Assembly (NCBI GenBank): GCA_023250795.1
Contig: JAHFAB010000121.1
Span: 1 to 6,172, forward strand
DNA length: 6,172 nt
Direction: 5' to 3'
From: Bacteriovoracaceae bacterium
Lineage (GTDB): Bacteria; Bdellovibrionota; UBA1018
The notes under the pieces are model-generated. The model was given only the letters and a program-made list of their open reading frames with translations, was not told the DNA's origin and did no database searches. The position numbers and the translations under genes were made by a program. How positions within the stretch are numbered: position 1 is the first letter of the stretch; each line of letters begins with the position of its first letter. This document shows, in pieces, positions 1 to 6,118 of this stretch.

Positions 1-526
1 CTACCCGTCCACCCAGATCCACTGTCTCATCACAGATTTCAAAAAGCCTCTTCCCGCTCGGGTGGCGTGACGAAAGTGCTTTGCTATGAACAACCGAAGT
101 AAAAGCAACTGTCCTCATTCCTCTTTTCTGAGCTAAAAGGGCCATATCTATTCCTGCTGCGTTAATCCCGGACTGAGAAGCGATCCAAATCATCTCTCCT
201 TTTTTCGGTAAAGCTCGATTCAACAAAGGGGTAACCAACCCTTCGGTTCTCTCTAAAACTCTCACAATAGGGGGACCCGCAGTAGGCAATAAAAAATCTG
301 CAACAAGTGGGATCACAAATGAAGCCCCACCGGCTCGGTGATAGAGTTCCATCGGAAACAGAGCAGAGTGGCCACTTCCGAAAATAAAAAGTGACTCTCC
401 CTCTTTTACACTTTTCACTAACCGTTCATGTATTTTTTGCAATGTTTTCTGATTTTTCTCTAAGACTTCATTGAGGTGTGGGAAAGCAAGTTCGGCGTAG
501 GTTTTTTTTATTCGAGTGGATGACAT
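1..526 (-). CDS. SIS-domain sugar-phosphate-binding protein, UPF0309-like (3' end cut by window edge)
   Basis: The first 175 residues of a SIS (sugar isomerase) domain protein are present; the C-terminus lies beyond the left edge. A helical N-terminus (about 1-42) precedes the nucleotide-binding-like fold. Visible motifs are FGSGHS (49-54), the phosphosugar-binding loop, followed by ELYHRAGG (60-67), ASQSG (116-120) where relatives usually have SNSG, and the highly diagnostic SRHPSGKRL (153-161) followed by an E-x-x-D-E stretch. That last motif is typical of UPF0309/SIS proteins of about 240 residues, so roughly 60-70 residues are probably missing. Such proteins bind phosphosugars, but the reaction of this subgroup is not established. 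It is not a standard GmhA heptose isomerase. The ATG is the first start after the in-frame lptD stop (TAA at 538-536), only 9 bp away, so it is very likely co-transcribed and translationally linked with lptD. No clear Shine-Dalgarno is visible. The placement hints at a role in envelope sugar metabolism, by inference only. Confidence 0.85.
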   Translation of the reverse strand, partial: MSSTRIKKTYAELAFPHLNEVLEKNQKTLQKIHERLVKSVKEGESLFIFGSGHSALFPMELYHRAGGASFVIPLVADFLLPTAGPPIVRVLERTEGLVTPLLNRALPKKGEMIWIASQSGINAAGIDMALLAQKRGMRTVAFTSVVHSKALSSRHPSGKRLFEICDETVDLGGRV

Positions 527-535
527 AAACCCATT

Positions 536-2905
536 TTACTGCTGAATCACGGTAGATGTCACTTGGGATATTCCACCGTAACCACTCCCCGTAAGGTTTA
601 ATGTTAAATCAGGACTAAACGTCTGACAATATCCCGTATCATCTGGACGCACCTTATCGCAAACTGCGCTTGCCAATCCAAGTTCCAACTTCCAACAACG
701 GGCCGGACTTTGAAATTTGAGCCCAAGATTAATACTTTGCAAGTGACCAGGCTTTAAAAACATATAAGAAATACCAATCGAAGGAAGTATGTAGTCTGAA
801 AGCGAATAACTCAGACTGGCAGTCAGATTATTCGTTCTATTAGCATAAGCATAGGACAGACTCAGGCTCCTATCAAAAGCTAAAATATCTTGATGCGTAG
901 CCCTTTCGAGTACGTAATTAAACCCCATAGAAATATTATTTCTACTTTCATTTTCTGAAATATTTCCGTAGGGAAAATAAACATAATTTGCAGATGCACT
1001 CCATTTGTCGAAACTCAGTGCAAGAGAAGAATCAAACTTGGAAAAAGGTTGGCGATCGCCGGGTGGGTTTTTAAACTCTAAAAAGTTTAACGTTTGAGCT
1101 GCTCTCAACTCGACAATTCTTTGATAACTACCCGATTGTGCTGTGAGCGGTCCCACCCTTCTGATGAGCTGGGATGTGAATCCATAAGAGAGAGATTTTC
1201 CAAGGGGGAGCAAGTAATCGTTATAACTTCGGCTCGTATTAATCGGAACAATATCATAGCTATCAAAATTATATCCTGAAGCCCCATTTTTATTAGCATT
1301 GTTGATTTGCTGTAAAAACGGATGCTCGGTCGGGTATTCGAAAAAAGAAGGGATCCAGTTAAACGTCAAAATCGGACGGATGAGATGTTTAACTTTTGGG
1401 ATCGCTGGATTCGAAGTATCAAATATTTTTTCAAGTTGAGAGGTGAAATCAGTCTTAAACAGTAAATAACCTCGAGTCAAATTGGGGACCGTACTATGAA
1501 AAGTATAAAAAAATGATCTATATTCAAACGATGGAACTAGGGAAAAAAAATCGTATGGCCTCAGAGTAGTATACAAAGTGGGTGTGATGGAAAACCGGGT
1601 CGCTTTTCTCAGAGGATCAAAACCCAGCCCCCCTGAACTCAATGGATCTGAATCAAAATCTCCAGCAGTTCGAGTAAAATTAGTCACTCCAAAATTAATT
1701 CCAGCAGCAATAGGAGAACCTAATACAAATCGATCGTTAAACGCAAATGTAGAAGATGGATAAACCTGAACTGTATTAGGATCAAACAAAAGAGGATTGG
1801 GGCTAATCAGATTTCTAATACGCCTCGCAGCAATAAAAGTACTAAAATCTGAGTTTGCATAAGAAAAACTCAGGGTCGAAGGTAAAACCGCATCTCCACC
1901 TTTGGGCAAATCTCCAAATCGGCTGAGATAAAAATTATCGCTCACTTCATAAAAACGAAGCTTCTCATAAATCTGAAAAGGAAGTTTTTGTTTCTGTTCA
2001 AATCCCAATGCCCAACGGCTAGAAATTTCTTTGAAATTTCGATTTTCAGTCACATTTTTATCGTGAAGGAATTGTTTGAACGTCTGATCATGCAAATAGT
2101 AAAAATCTACTTTCCCATCGCTTTGATCGCCCAGTTTATAACGCCCTTCAAGTTCTCCTCTGAGCCCAAACCCTCCCCACCCACCCAATGTTACCAGCAA
2201 ATCTGAACTTCGATTGATCGCCCAAAAAAAGGGCAAAACAAATCGAAACCCCTCTGTAGCAAATGTAAACTTTGGCATGAGAAATCCGGTCTGTCGTTTT
2301 TTCTTCAAAGGAACAATCAAGTAGGGCAACCAAACCACGGGAACATCTTTGACTTTCGCTGTGACGTTGGACATGAAAGCATACCCCTCCATTTGCATGT
2401 CCACATCCCCCCCTCCAAAAGCCCAAGTCTGAGGGCAATCTGCACAAGTGGAGTACTCTCCTCGATGTGTTTGAAAACGGCCCTGACCCAATTTATTAAT
2501 TCTTTCACCCGTGAGAGAAAAATAACTATTGGAAACTCGACCTCCAATGATAGTCCCCGTCCTCGTATCTAAATTGAAGTGGATTTCGTCGGAATAAACA
2601 ATGAGATCTCCGGCAAAATAGATGCAATTGCCGTAGGCATCTAAGACCCTGGTCTCTTTATCGTAGAGTATGTGATCCGCCGTTATACTTTCACCTGGCT
2701 CATGCAAAGCTGCATGCCCGATGAGTTCCACTCGATTTCCATTCTTATCCCAAAGGGTCTTATCCCCAGACCAATGCATGGGAGAGGAATCTTGTGCTGC
2801 AAAAGCCAAAACTGGAAAGAAAAAAAAGCTCGCCCTATTTAGGCAGTTTAGGTAGTTTATCTTAACGAGTTGTAGCACCGATGTTGTCCTAATCGAAGAA
2901 GGCAT
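536..2905 (-). CDS. lptD: LPS-assembly outer-membrane protein LptD
   Basis: LptD is the outer-membrane beta-barrel that, plugged by LptE, takes LPS from the periplasmic LptA bridge and inserts it into the outer leaflet. At 789 residues the length matches the family (E. coli about 784). A signal peptide is visible: basic K15/R24, hydrophobic core 25-33, AFA at 34-36 with predicted cleavage after A36. Residues about 45-145 form an OstA/LptA-like beta-jellyroll (ITADHILYD, LDAYGN). The conserved YSTC..C region (151-157), VPVVWLPYL (188-196) and TGFLMP (206-211) follow, then an aromatic-rich barrel with the conserved HLIRPILTF block (507-515). Cysteines outside the signal peptide are 94, 154, 157, 737, 749 and 760; C154 and C737 correspond in position to disulfide cysteines of E. 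coli LptD. The start overlaps accD by 49 bp. A GTG at 2878, preceded by AGGA with 8-nt spacing, would remove nine residues and leave a cleaner signal peptide; the ATG at 2905 has only GGAA, also 8 nt away. The function call is firm; the start is not. Confidence 0.95.
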   Translation of the reverse strand: MPSSIRTTSVLQLVKINYLNCLNRASFFFFPVLAFAAQDSSPMHWSGDKTLWDKNGNRVELIGHAALHEPGESITADHILYDKETRVLDAYGNCIYFAGDLIVYSDEIHFNLDTRTGTIIGGRVSNSYFSLTGERINKLGQGRFQTHRGEYSTCADCPQTWAFGGGDVDMQMEGYAFMSNVTAKVKDVPVVWLPYLIVPLKKKRQTGFLMPKFTFATEGFRFVLPFFWAINRSSDLLVTLGGWGGFGLRGELEGRYKLGDQSDGKVDFYYLHDQTFKQFLHDKNVTENRNFKEISSRWALGFEQKQKLPFQIYEKLRFYEVSDNFYLSRFGDLPKGGDAVLPSTLSFSYANSDFSTFIAARRIRNLISPNPLLFDPNTVQVYPSSTFAFNDRFVLGSPIAAGINFGVTNFTRTAGDFDSDPLSSGGLGFDPLRKATRFSITPTLYTTLRPYDFFSLVPSFEYRSFFYTFHSTVPNLTRGYLLFKTDFTSQLEKIFDTSNPAIPKVKHLIRPILTFNWIPSFFEYPTEHPFLQQINNANKNGASGYNFDSYDIVPINTSRSYNDYLLPLGKSLSYGFTSQLIRRVGPLTAQSGSYQRIVELRAAQTLNFLEFKNPPGDRQPFSKFDSSLALSFDKWSASANYVYFPYGNISENESRNNISMGFNYVLERATHQDILAFDRSLSLSYAYANRTNNLTASLSYSLSDYILPSIGISYMFLKPGHLQSINLGLKFQSPARCWKLELGLASAVCDKVRPDDTGYCQTFSPDLTLNLTGSGYGGISQVTSTVIQQ

Positions 2906-3732
2906 TGCTTAAGTTCCGTCGCTAAATCCTTACGATAAACGATTCGATCGATAAATCCATGCTTTAATAAAAATTCACTTCTTTGAAATCCGGGGGGCAA
3001 AGTTTGACGAATGGTTTGTTCAATCACTCGTGGCCCTGCAAATCCGATCAACGCACCTGGCTCGGCCAAAATAACATCTCCCAACATAGCAAACGAGGCA
3101 GCTACACCTCCGGTTGTTGGATCAGTTAAAACTGAAATATAGGGAATTCCCTCCTCCCTCATTTTCCGTATCAAAGATGAAGTTTTTGCCATTTGCATCA
3201 GGGACAAAATGCCTTCTTGCATTCTCGCCCCACCACTGGCTGAAACAATCACTGCTGGAAGACCTTCTTTGAGAGAATGATCAAATAAGAGCGCGGCTTT
3301 TTCTCCCACCACCACACCCATGCTGCCACCCATGAATTTGAACTCAAACACCCCCAAATGATACGAGAGCCCCCCCAGCTTGGCTTTACCCACCACAAAC
3401 GCATCTCTCAAACCCGTCTGATCCGCTGCGGATCTCAAACGAACTCGATAAGGTTTGAGATCGTCAAACTCTAATGGATCTGTGGAAACTAGGTTTTCTG
3501 CATATTCTTCAAAACATCCCTCGTCAGTCAGAAGGGCGATTCTTTCTGCCGCTGAAACACGGAAATGGAACGAGCATTCTGGGCAAATCATGAGGTTCTC
3601 TTTTAAGATTTTGGATTGGAGTGTTTCTCCACAAGAACTGCATTTGACCCAGAGCCCCTCAGGAACTTTCGAAGTTCTTTGAGAGACTTCAGATTTAATT
3701 TTTGGAGTCTTCAGGTCATCAAACCATGCCAT
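2857..3732 (-). CDS. accD: Acetyl-CoA carboxylase carboxyltransferase subunit beta
   Basis: AccD pairs with AccA to form the cytoplasmic carboxyltransferase that moves the carboxyl group from carboxybiotin on AccB to acetyl-CoA, giving malonyl-CoA, the committed step of fatty acid synthesis. Numbered from the ATG at 3732 the protein has 291 residues. It opens with the AccD-type MAWF, then PEGLWVKC and a four-cysteine zinc ribbon (C31, C34, C50, C53). The crotonase-like carboxyltransferase core follows with FKFMGGSMG, SASGGARMQEG, LMQMAKTS, SVLTDPTTGG, SFAMLGD and FAGPRVIEQT...LPPGFQRSEFL, almost word for word as in E. coli AccD. An in-frame TTG two codons upstream (3738) is possible but less family-like. 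No obvious Shine-Dalgarno precedes either start. It lies 34 bp after the HD-GYP gene and its last 49 bp overlap lptD. The C-terminus is short, without the Pro-rich tail of E. coli. folC, a frequent downstream neighbour of accD in proteobacteria, is absent here. Confidence 0.97.
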   Translation of the reverse strand: MAWFDDLKTPKIKSEVSQRTSKVPEGLWVKCSSCGETLQSKILKENLMICPECSFHFRVSAAERIALLTDEGCFEEYAENLVSTDPLEFDDLKPYRVRLRSAADQTGLRDAFVVGKAKLGGLSYHLGVFEFKFMGGSMGVVVGEKAALLFDHSLKEGLPAVIVSASGGARMQEGILSLMQMAKTSSLIRKMREEGIPYISVLTDPTTGGVAASFAMLGDVILAEPGALIGFAGPRVIEQTIRQTLPPGFQRSEFLLKHGFIDRIVYRKDLATELKQCLLRLGQHRCYNSLR

Positions 3733-3766
3733 GCACAAAGAAACTTAGCAGGCCTTGATTGGAGAA

Positions 3767-5017
3767 TCAATCGCAGTTCGAAAGAATGGACTCCCCCTGC
3801 TTTTGACCCATTTTTTCCTTTTGATAAGCTTGAATAAAAGCATCCACAACATGAGGGTCGAATTGAATGCCCTTATATTTTAAAATCTCTTCATAGGCTA
3901 TCTTTGCGGGCAGTCCTTTTCGATAGGGACGCGTGCTCACCATCGCATCATAGGCGTCTGCGACAGCAATAATACGTGCGATCAGGGGGATTTCTTCGCC
4001 TTTTAGACCGAGTGGATAACCTTTTCCATCCCATCTCTCATGATGAAACCGCATGCCTCCCATGACGCCTTTCAGGCTCTCTACTCTTTTCATGATGTCA
4101 AAACCGAGTTCTGGATGTTTCCGCATCACTTTCCACTCCTCTGGATCAAGTGGAGCTTGTTTTTTTAGGATTTTATCATCCACCCCAATTTTCCCCACAT
4201 CATGGAGCAAAGCACCCAGTTTCACTTGCTCAAACTCCTCCGGAGTCAAATCCATGTATTTTGCTACACATAAAGAAAAATGGACCACCCGCTTTGTGTG
4301 ACCCCCAGTGTAATGATCTTTCTTTTCAATGGATTCGGCCAAAGCTTCGACGGTGTCATAAAAACCACGTTTCAATGAGGTGTAGAGTTTAGAATTTTCT
4401 ACAGCGATGGAAACGGGATGGCTGAGAGTTTCCAAGAGTTGTAAGTCCTCTTGTTGGAAACCCTCAGAAAACTTTGAAGCAGAACTGATTTTGTGAAGTT
4501 TATTGAGAGCCTGCAAAACCCCAACCACTTTACCCTTGTTCCTGAGAGGAACACAGAGCATCGACTTAACTTGAAAGGAAGATTTTTCAGTCGCTTTTTT
4601 AAAATGCCTAGGATCTTTTTCAACATCGTTGATGAGCAAGCTCTCTCCTGACATAGCAACCGATCCAGCAATAGATCGATCATTGATAGGAAGTCTGAGA
4701 TTTTTTTTAAGAGCTTTTCCTGTCTCGCCCAAGGCCGTATCCCAGTAGAGCTCTGCTTTTTCAGAATCTACCAGAAGTAACGAAGCAGTTTCACATTTTA
4801 AAAGTTCGCAAGTCACTTCGAGGGTCTTTTCTCGAACGTCCTCAGGATCTAAAGAAGAGTTTAGAATACTAGAAACTTGTGTGAGAAGCTCCATTTGCTG
4901 GATTTTCTCTTTCATGGCCATCAGCATGGTTTGAATTTCTGCTTCTAGATCTCGAATTCGTTCTAGAGCCTGTTTGAGATCGGTGTTTGAGGAGGTTTTT
5001 TTAGCAAAATTTTTCAT
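3767..5017 (-). CDS. GAF and HD-GYP domain protein, probable cyclic-di-GMP phosphodiesterase
   Basis: This is a 416-residue cytoplasmic signalling protein with no signal peptide or membrane segment. Residues about 12-45 look like a coiled coil (DLKQALERIRDLEAEIQ, heptad-like Leu/Ile). Residues about 45-205 form a GAF sensor domain (LTQVSSILNSSLDPEDV, LINDVEKDPR, SMLCVPLRNKGKVVGVLQALNK). Residues about 217-400 are a complete HD-GYP domain: YTGGHTKRV with H240, the HD pair H272/D273 in LLHDVGKIG, H301, H325/H326 in HHERWDGKGYP (GYP 333-335), and ADAYDAM with D354. All usual metal ligands of the two-metal site appear present, so c-di-GMP hydrolysis to pGpG or GMP is likely. Position -4 from H240 is Tyr, not the Glu seen in RpfG-type ETGxH sequences. 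The ATG has a good Shine-Dalgarno (GAGG, 5028-5025), but that element sits inside a predicted hairpin. The signal sensed by GAF cannot be read from the sequence. Confidence 0.93.
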   Translation of the reverse strand: MKNFAKKTSSNTDLKQALERIRDLEAEIQTMLMAMKEKIQQMELLTQVSSILNSSLDPEDVREKTLEVTCELLKCETASLLLVDSEKAELYWDTALGETGKALKKNLRLPINDRSIAGSVAMSGESLLINDVEKDPRHFKKATEKSSFQVKSMLCVPLRNKGKVVGVLQALNKLHKISSASKFSEGFQQEDLQLLETLSHPVSIAVENSKLYTSLKRGFYDTVEALAESIEKKDHYTGGHTKRVVHFSLCVAKYMDLTPEEFEQVKLGALLHDVGKIGVDDKILKKQAPLDPEEWKVMRKHPELGFDIMKRVESLKGVMGGMRFHHERWDGKGYPLGLKGEEIPLIARIIAVADAYDAMVSTRPYRKGLPAKIAYEEILKYKGIQFDPHVVDAFIQAYQKEKMGQKQGESILSNCD

Positions 5018-5023
5018 GAAAAT

Positions 5024-5057
5024 GCCTCAGCGCTGGTCTTCCTAACCTGACTGAGGC
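5024..5057 (-). promoter_or_regulatory. Inverted repeat sequestering the ribosome binding site of the HD-GYP gene
   Basis: On the minus-strand transcript GCCUCAG (5057-5051) and CUGAGGC (5030-5024) form a perfect 7-bp stem. Inside it, GGUU and GACC can add a 4-bp inner stem (one G-U pair) around an AGGAA loop. The downstream arm contains the GAGG Shine-Dalgarno of the HD-GYP gene, and its base lies 6 nt from the ATG. Folding would mask the ribosome site. An AUUUUC stretch follows the stem, so a weak terminator is an alternative reading, although the U-run is short. The complementarity is seen directly; regulation is inferred. Confidence 0.45.
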
Positions 5058-5130
5058 CAACGAGAATTGTTGAAGTCTTTCTCCCTGAATCCATCCATGG
5101 AATTCATTCACAACCACACTCTCAGTTTAC

Positions 5131-5157
5131 GGGGTTCTTAAGACGAAGGTCAACCCC
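5131..5157 (-). other. Stem-loop over the rsmI stop codon
   Basis: On the plus strand, GGGGTT (5131-5136) and AACCCC (5152-5157) are perfect 6-bp complements with a 15-nt loop, within which CTT/AAG can pair further. The element covers the rsmI TGA (5152-5150). On the rsmI transcript no U-run follows it, so it does not qualify as an ordinary intrinsic terminator. It could stabilise the rsmI 3' end or be chance. Confidence 0.25.
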
Positions 5158-6058
5158 CCTCGGTTATTTTTTTCTTAGAAATTTTTAGCGCCATTTCATA
5201 GACGCTTTTTTTCTGCACGCCAAAATATTGGCTAACCTGTCTTGCCGCTTCTGAAGCAGAAACTCGAGCATTCATAAGACATTCCAAAGTGTTAACCCAA
5301 TCTAAACTTTTCTCCTCTTGGGCTGAGGCTTTCTCGCACTGAATCGCAAAACACCACTCTCCTAACGTCCCCTGTTCTGTTATTTCTTTTTTTACTTGTT
5401 CCGAAACAGACTTTATATCTCCATAAAAAATTTTTTCATAAAGTTTTGTAAGCTCTTTTCCCACAACGGCTCTCAATAAAGGTTGGATTCCAGAAATAAA
5501 CTCCAAAGTCTCAGTAATCCGCATTGGACTTTCAAACCAAGCAAATACTTGGAACAGTGGAAATTTCATGATCGCTTCGAGTTGTTTTTTCCTTTCAGTT
5601 GATTTCCTTGGGAAAAAACCCAGAAAACAAAACTCGGTTTGAGAGAAACCACTCACCGAAAGAAGACTGGTCAGAGCTGATGGTCCAGGAATGGGCGTGA
5701 TCAAAATACTTTCCCTCTGAGCGGCTATGACTAACTTTGCACCGGGGTCACTGAGCCCAGGGGTTCCCGCATCTGAAACGAGTGCAATATGCTCTCCGGA
5801 CAAGAGTCCGGAAATCGCTCTTTCGATCTGCTTTTCGGACGCATGTTCATCAAATCGTTCGAGTCGATTCGAAATTCCAAGTGCACTGAGTAACTTCAGA
5901 GTTCTACGAGTGTCTTCACAAAATATACGATTGGCTTCTTCGAGAGTGAGGCGAGCTCGAGGCGTCAGGTCTTGGAGATTCCCTATCGGTGTGGCCACCA
6001 CGGAAAGCCGCCCCATTTGCGGAATACTCGGTAGATTTTGCCTCTTGGATGGATCCAT
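5150..6058 (-). CDS. rsmI: 16S rRNA (cytidine-1402-2'-O)-methyltransferase RsmI
   Basis: RsmI uses S-adenosylmethionine to methylate the 2'-OH of C1402 in the decoding centre of 16S rRNA, fine-tuning P-site and start-codon fidelity. Numbered from the ATG at 6058 (302 residues), the tetrapyrrole-methylase-type fold shows VVATPIGNLQDLT (20-32), CEDTRR (47-52), the SAM-binding VSDAGTPGLSDPG (94-106), PIPGPSA (122-128), GFFPRK (147-152), FESPMRI (175-181) and KELTKLYE (201-208). The usual RsmI C-terminal helical domain follows (SASEAARQVSQYFGVQKKSVYE). E. coli RsmI has 286 residues. Start choice is open. TTG 6082, ATG 6058 and ATG 6016 are all in frame, and none has a convincing Shine-Dalgarno. 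ATG 6016 (MGRLSVVATPIGNL, 288 residues) fits the family well and would leave a normal leader after the -10 box at 6075-6070. The gene is divergent from the STAS-like gene and upstream of the HD-GYP gene. Confidence 0.95.
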   Translation of the reverse strand: MDPSKRQNLPSIPQMGRLSVVATPIGNLQDLTPRARLTLEEANRIFCEDTRRTLKLLSALGISNRLERFDEHASEKQIERAISGLLSGEHIALVSDAGTPGLSDPGAKLVIAAQRESILITPIPGPSALTSLLSVSGFSQTEFCFLGFFPRKSTERKKQLEAIMKFPLFQVFAWFESPMRITETLEFISGIQPLLRAVVGKELTKLYEKIFYGDIKSVSEQVKKEITEQGTLGEWCFAIQCEKASAQEEKSLDWVNTLECLMNARVSASEAARQVSQYFGVQKKSVYEMALKISKKKITEGG

Positions 6059-6074
6059 AAAACCGGAGCATAAT
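6045..6074 (+). promoter_or_regulatory. Candidate sigma70-type promoter for the STAS-like gene
   Basis: TTGGAT (6045-6050) and CATAAT (6069-6074) are separated by 18 bp. The -10 matches TATAAT at five of six bases; the -35 matches only TTG. Transcription would start near 6081, giving a leader of about 38 nt before the ATG at 6119. The -35 would lie inside the longer rsmI reading frame. Confidence 0.35.
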
Positions 6075-6099
6075 AGAAACAAGAGCGAGATGAAAACAA
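6070..6099 (-). promoter_or_regulatory. Candidate sigma70-type promoter for rsmI
   Basis: On the minus strand TTGTTT (6099-6094) and TATTAT (6075-6070) are 18 bp apart. The -10 matches TATAAT at five of six bases; the -35 is weak. Its -10 overlaps that of the opposite promoter almost base for base. The expected start near 6063 would make ATG 6058 nearly leaderless but give ATG 6016 a leader of about 47 nt. Confidence 0.35.
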
Positions 6100-6105
6100 A
6101 TTCTC

Positions 6106-6110
6106 AGGAG
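6106..6110 (+). promoter_or_regulatory. Strong ribosome binding site of the STAS-like gene
   Basis: AGGAG lies 8 nt before the ATG at 6119 and 14 nt before a second in-frame ATG at 6125, which favours 6119. It is the best Shine-Dalgarno in the window. Confidence 0.75.
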
Positions 6111-6118
6111 AACCCAAG

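Noticed and set aside
3755..3770. TTGATT-GGAG-AATCAA inverted repeat at the HD-GYP stop codon, as a terminator
   Set aside because: The stem is short and AT-rich, no U-run follows in the direction of transcription, and accD starts within 40 bp, so read-through is more likely.
5058..5149. Promoter for the HD-GYP gene in the rsmI/HD-GYP gap, including a FliA-like reading from TAAA
   Set aside because: Neither a sigma70 pair nor a GCCGATAA-like -10 could be found at acceptable spacing, so no promoter is claimed although one may exist.
5131..5172. GGGGTT/AACCCC hairpin followed by a T-rich stretch read on the plus strand, as a terminator
   Set aside because: No plus-strand gene ends here, and the T-rich stretch begins about eight bases after the stem inside rsmI codons.
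5425..5436. Palindrome AAAAAATTTTTT
   Set aside because: It lies inside the rsmI coding region and is explained by Lys-Ile-Phe codons; nothing marks it as an operator.
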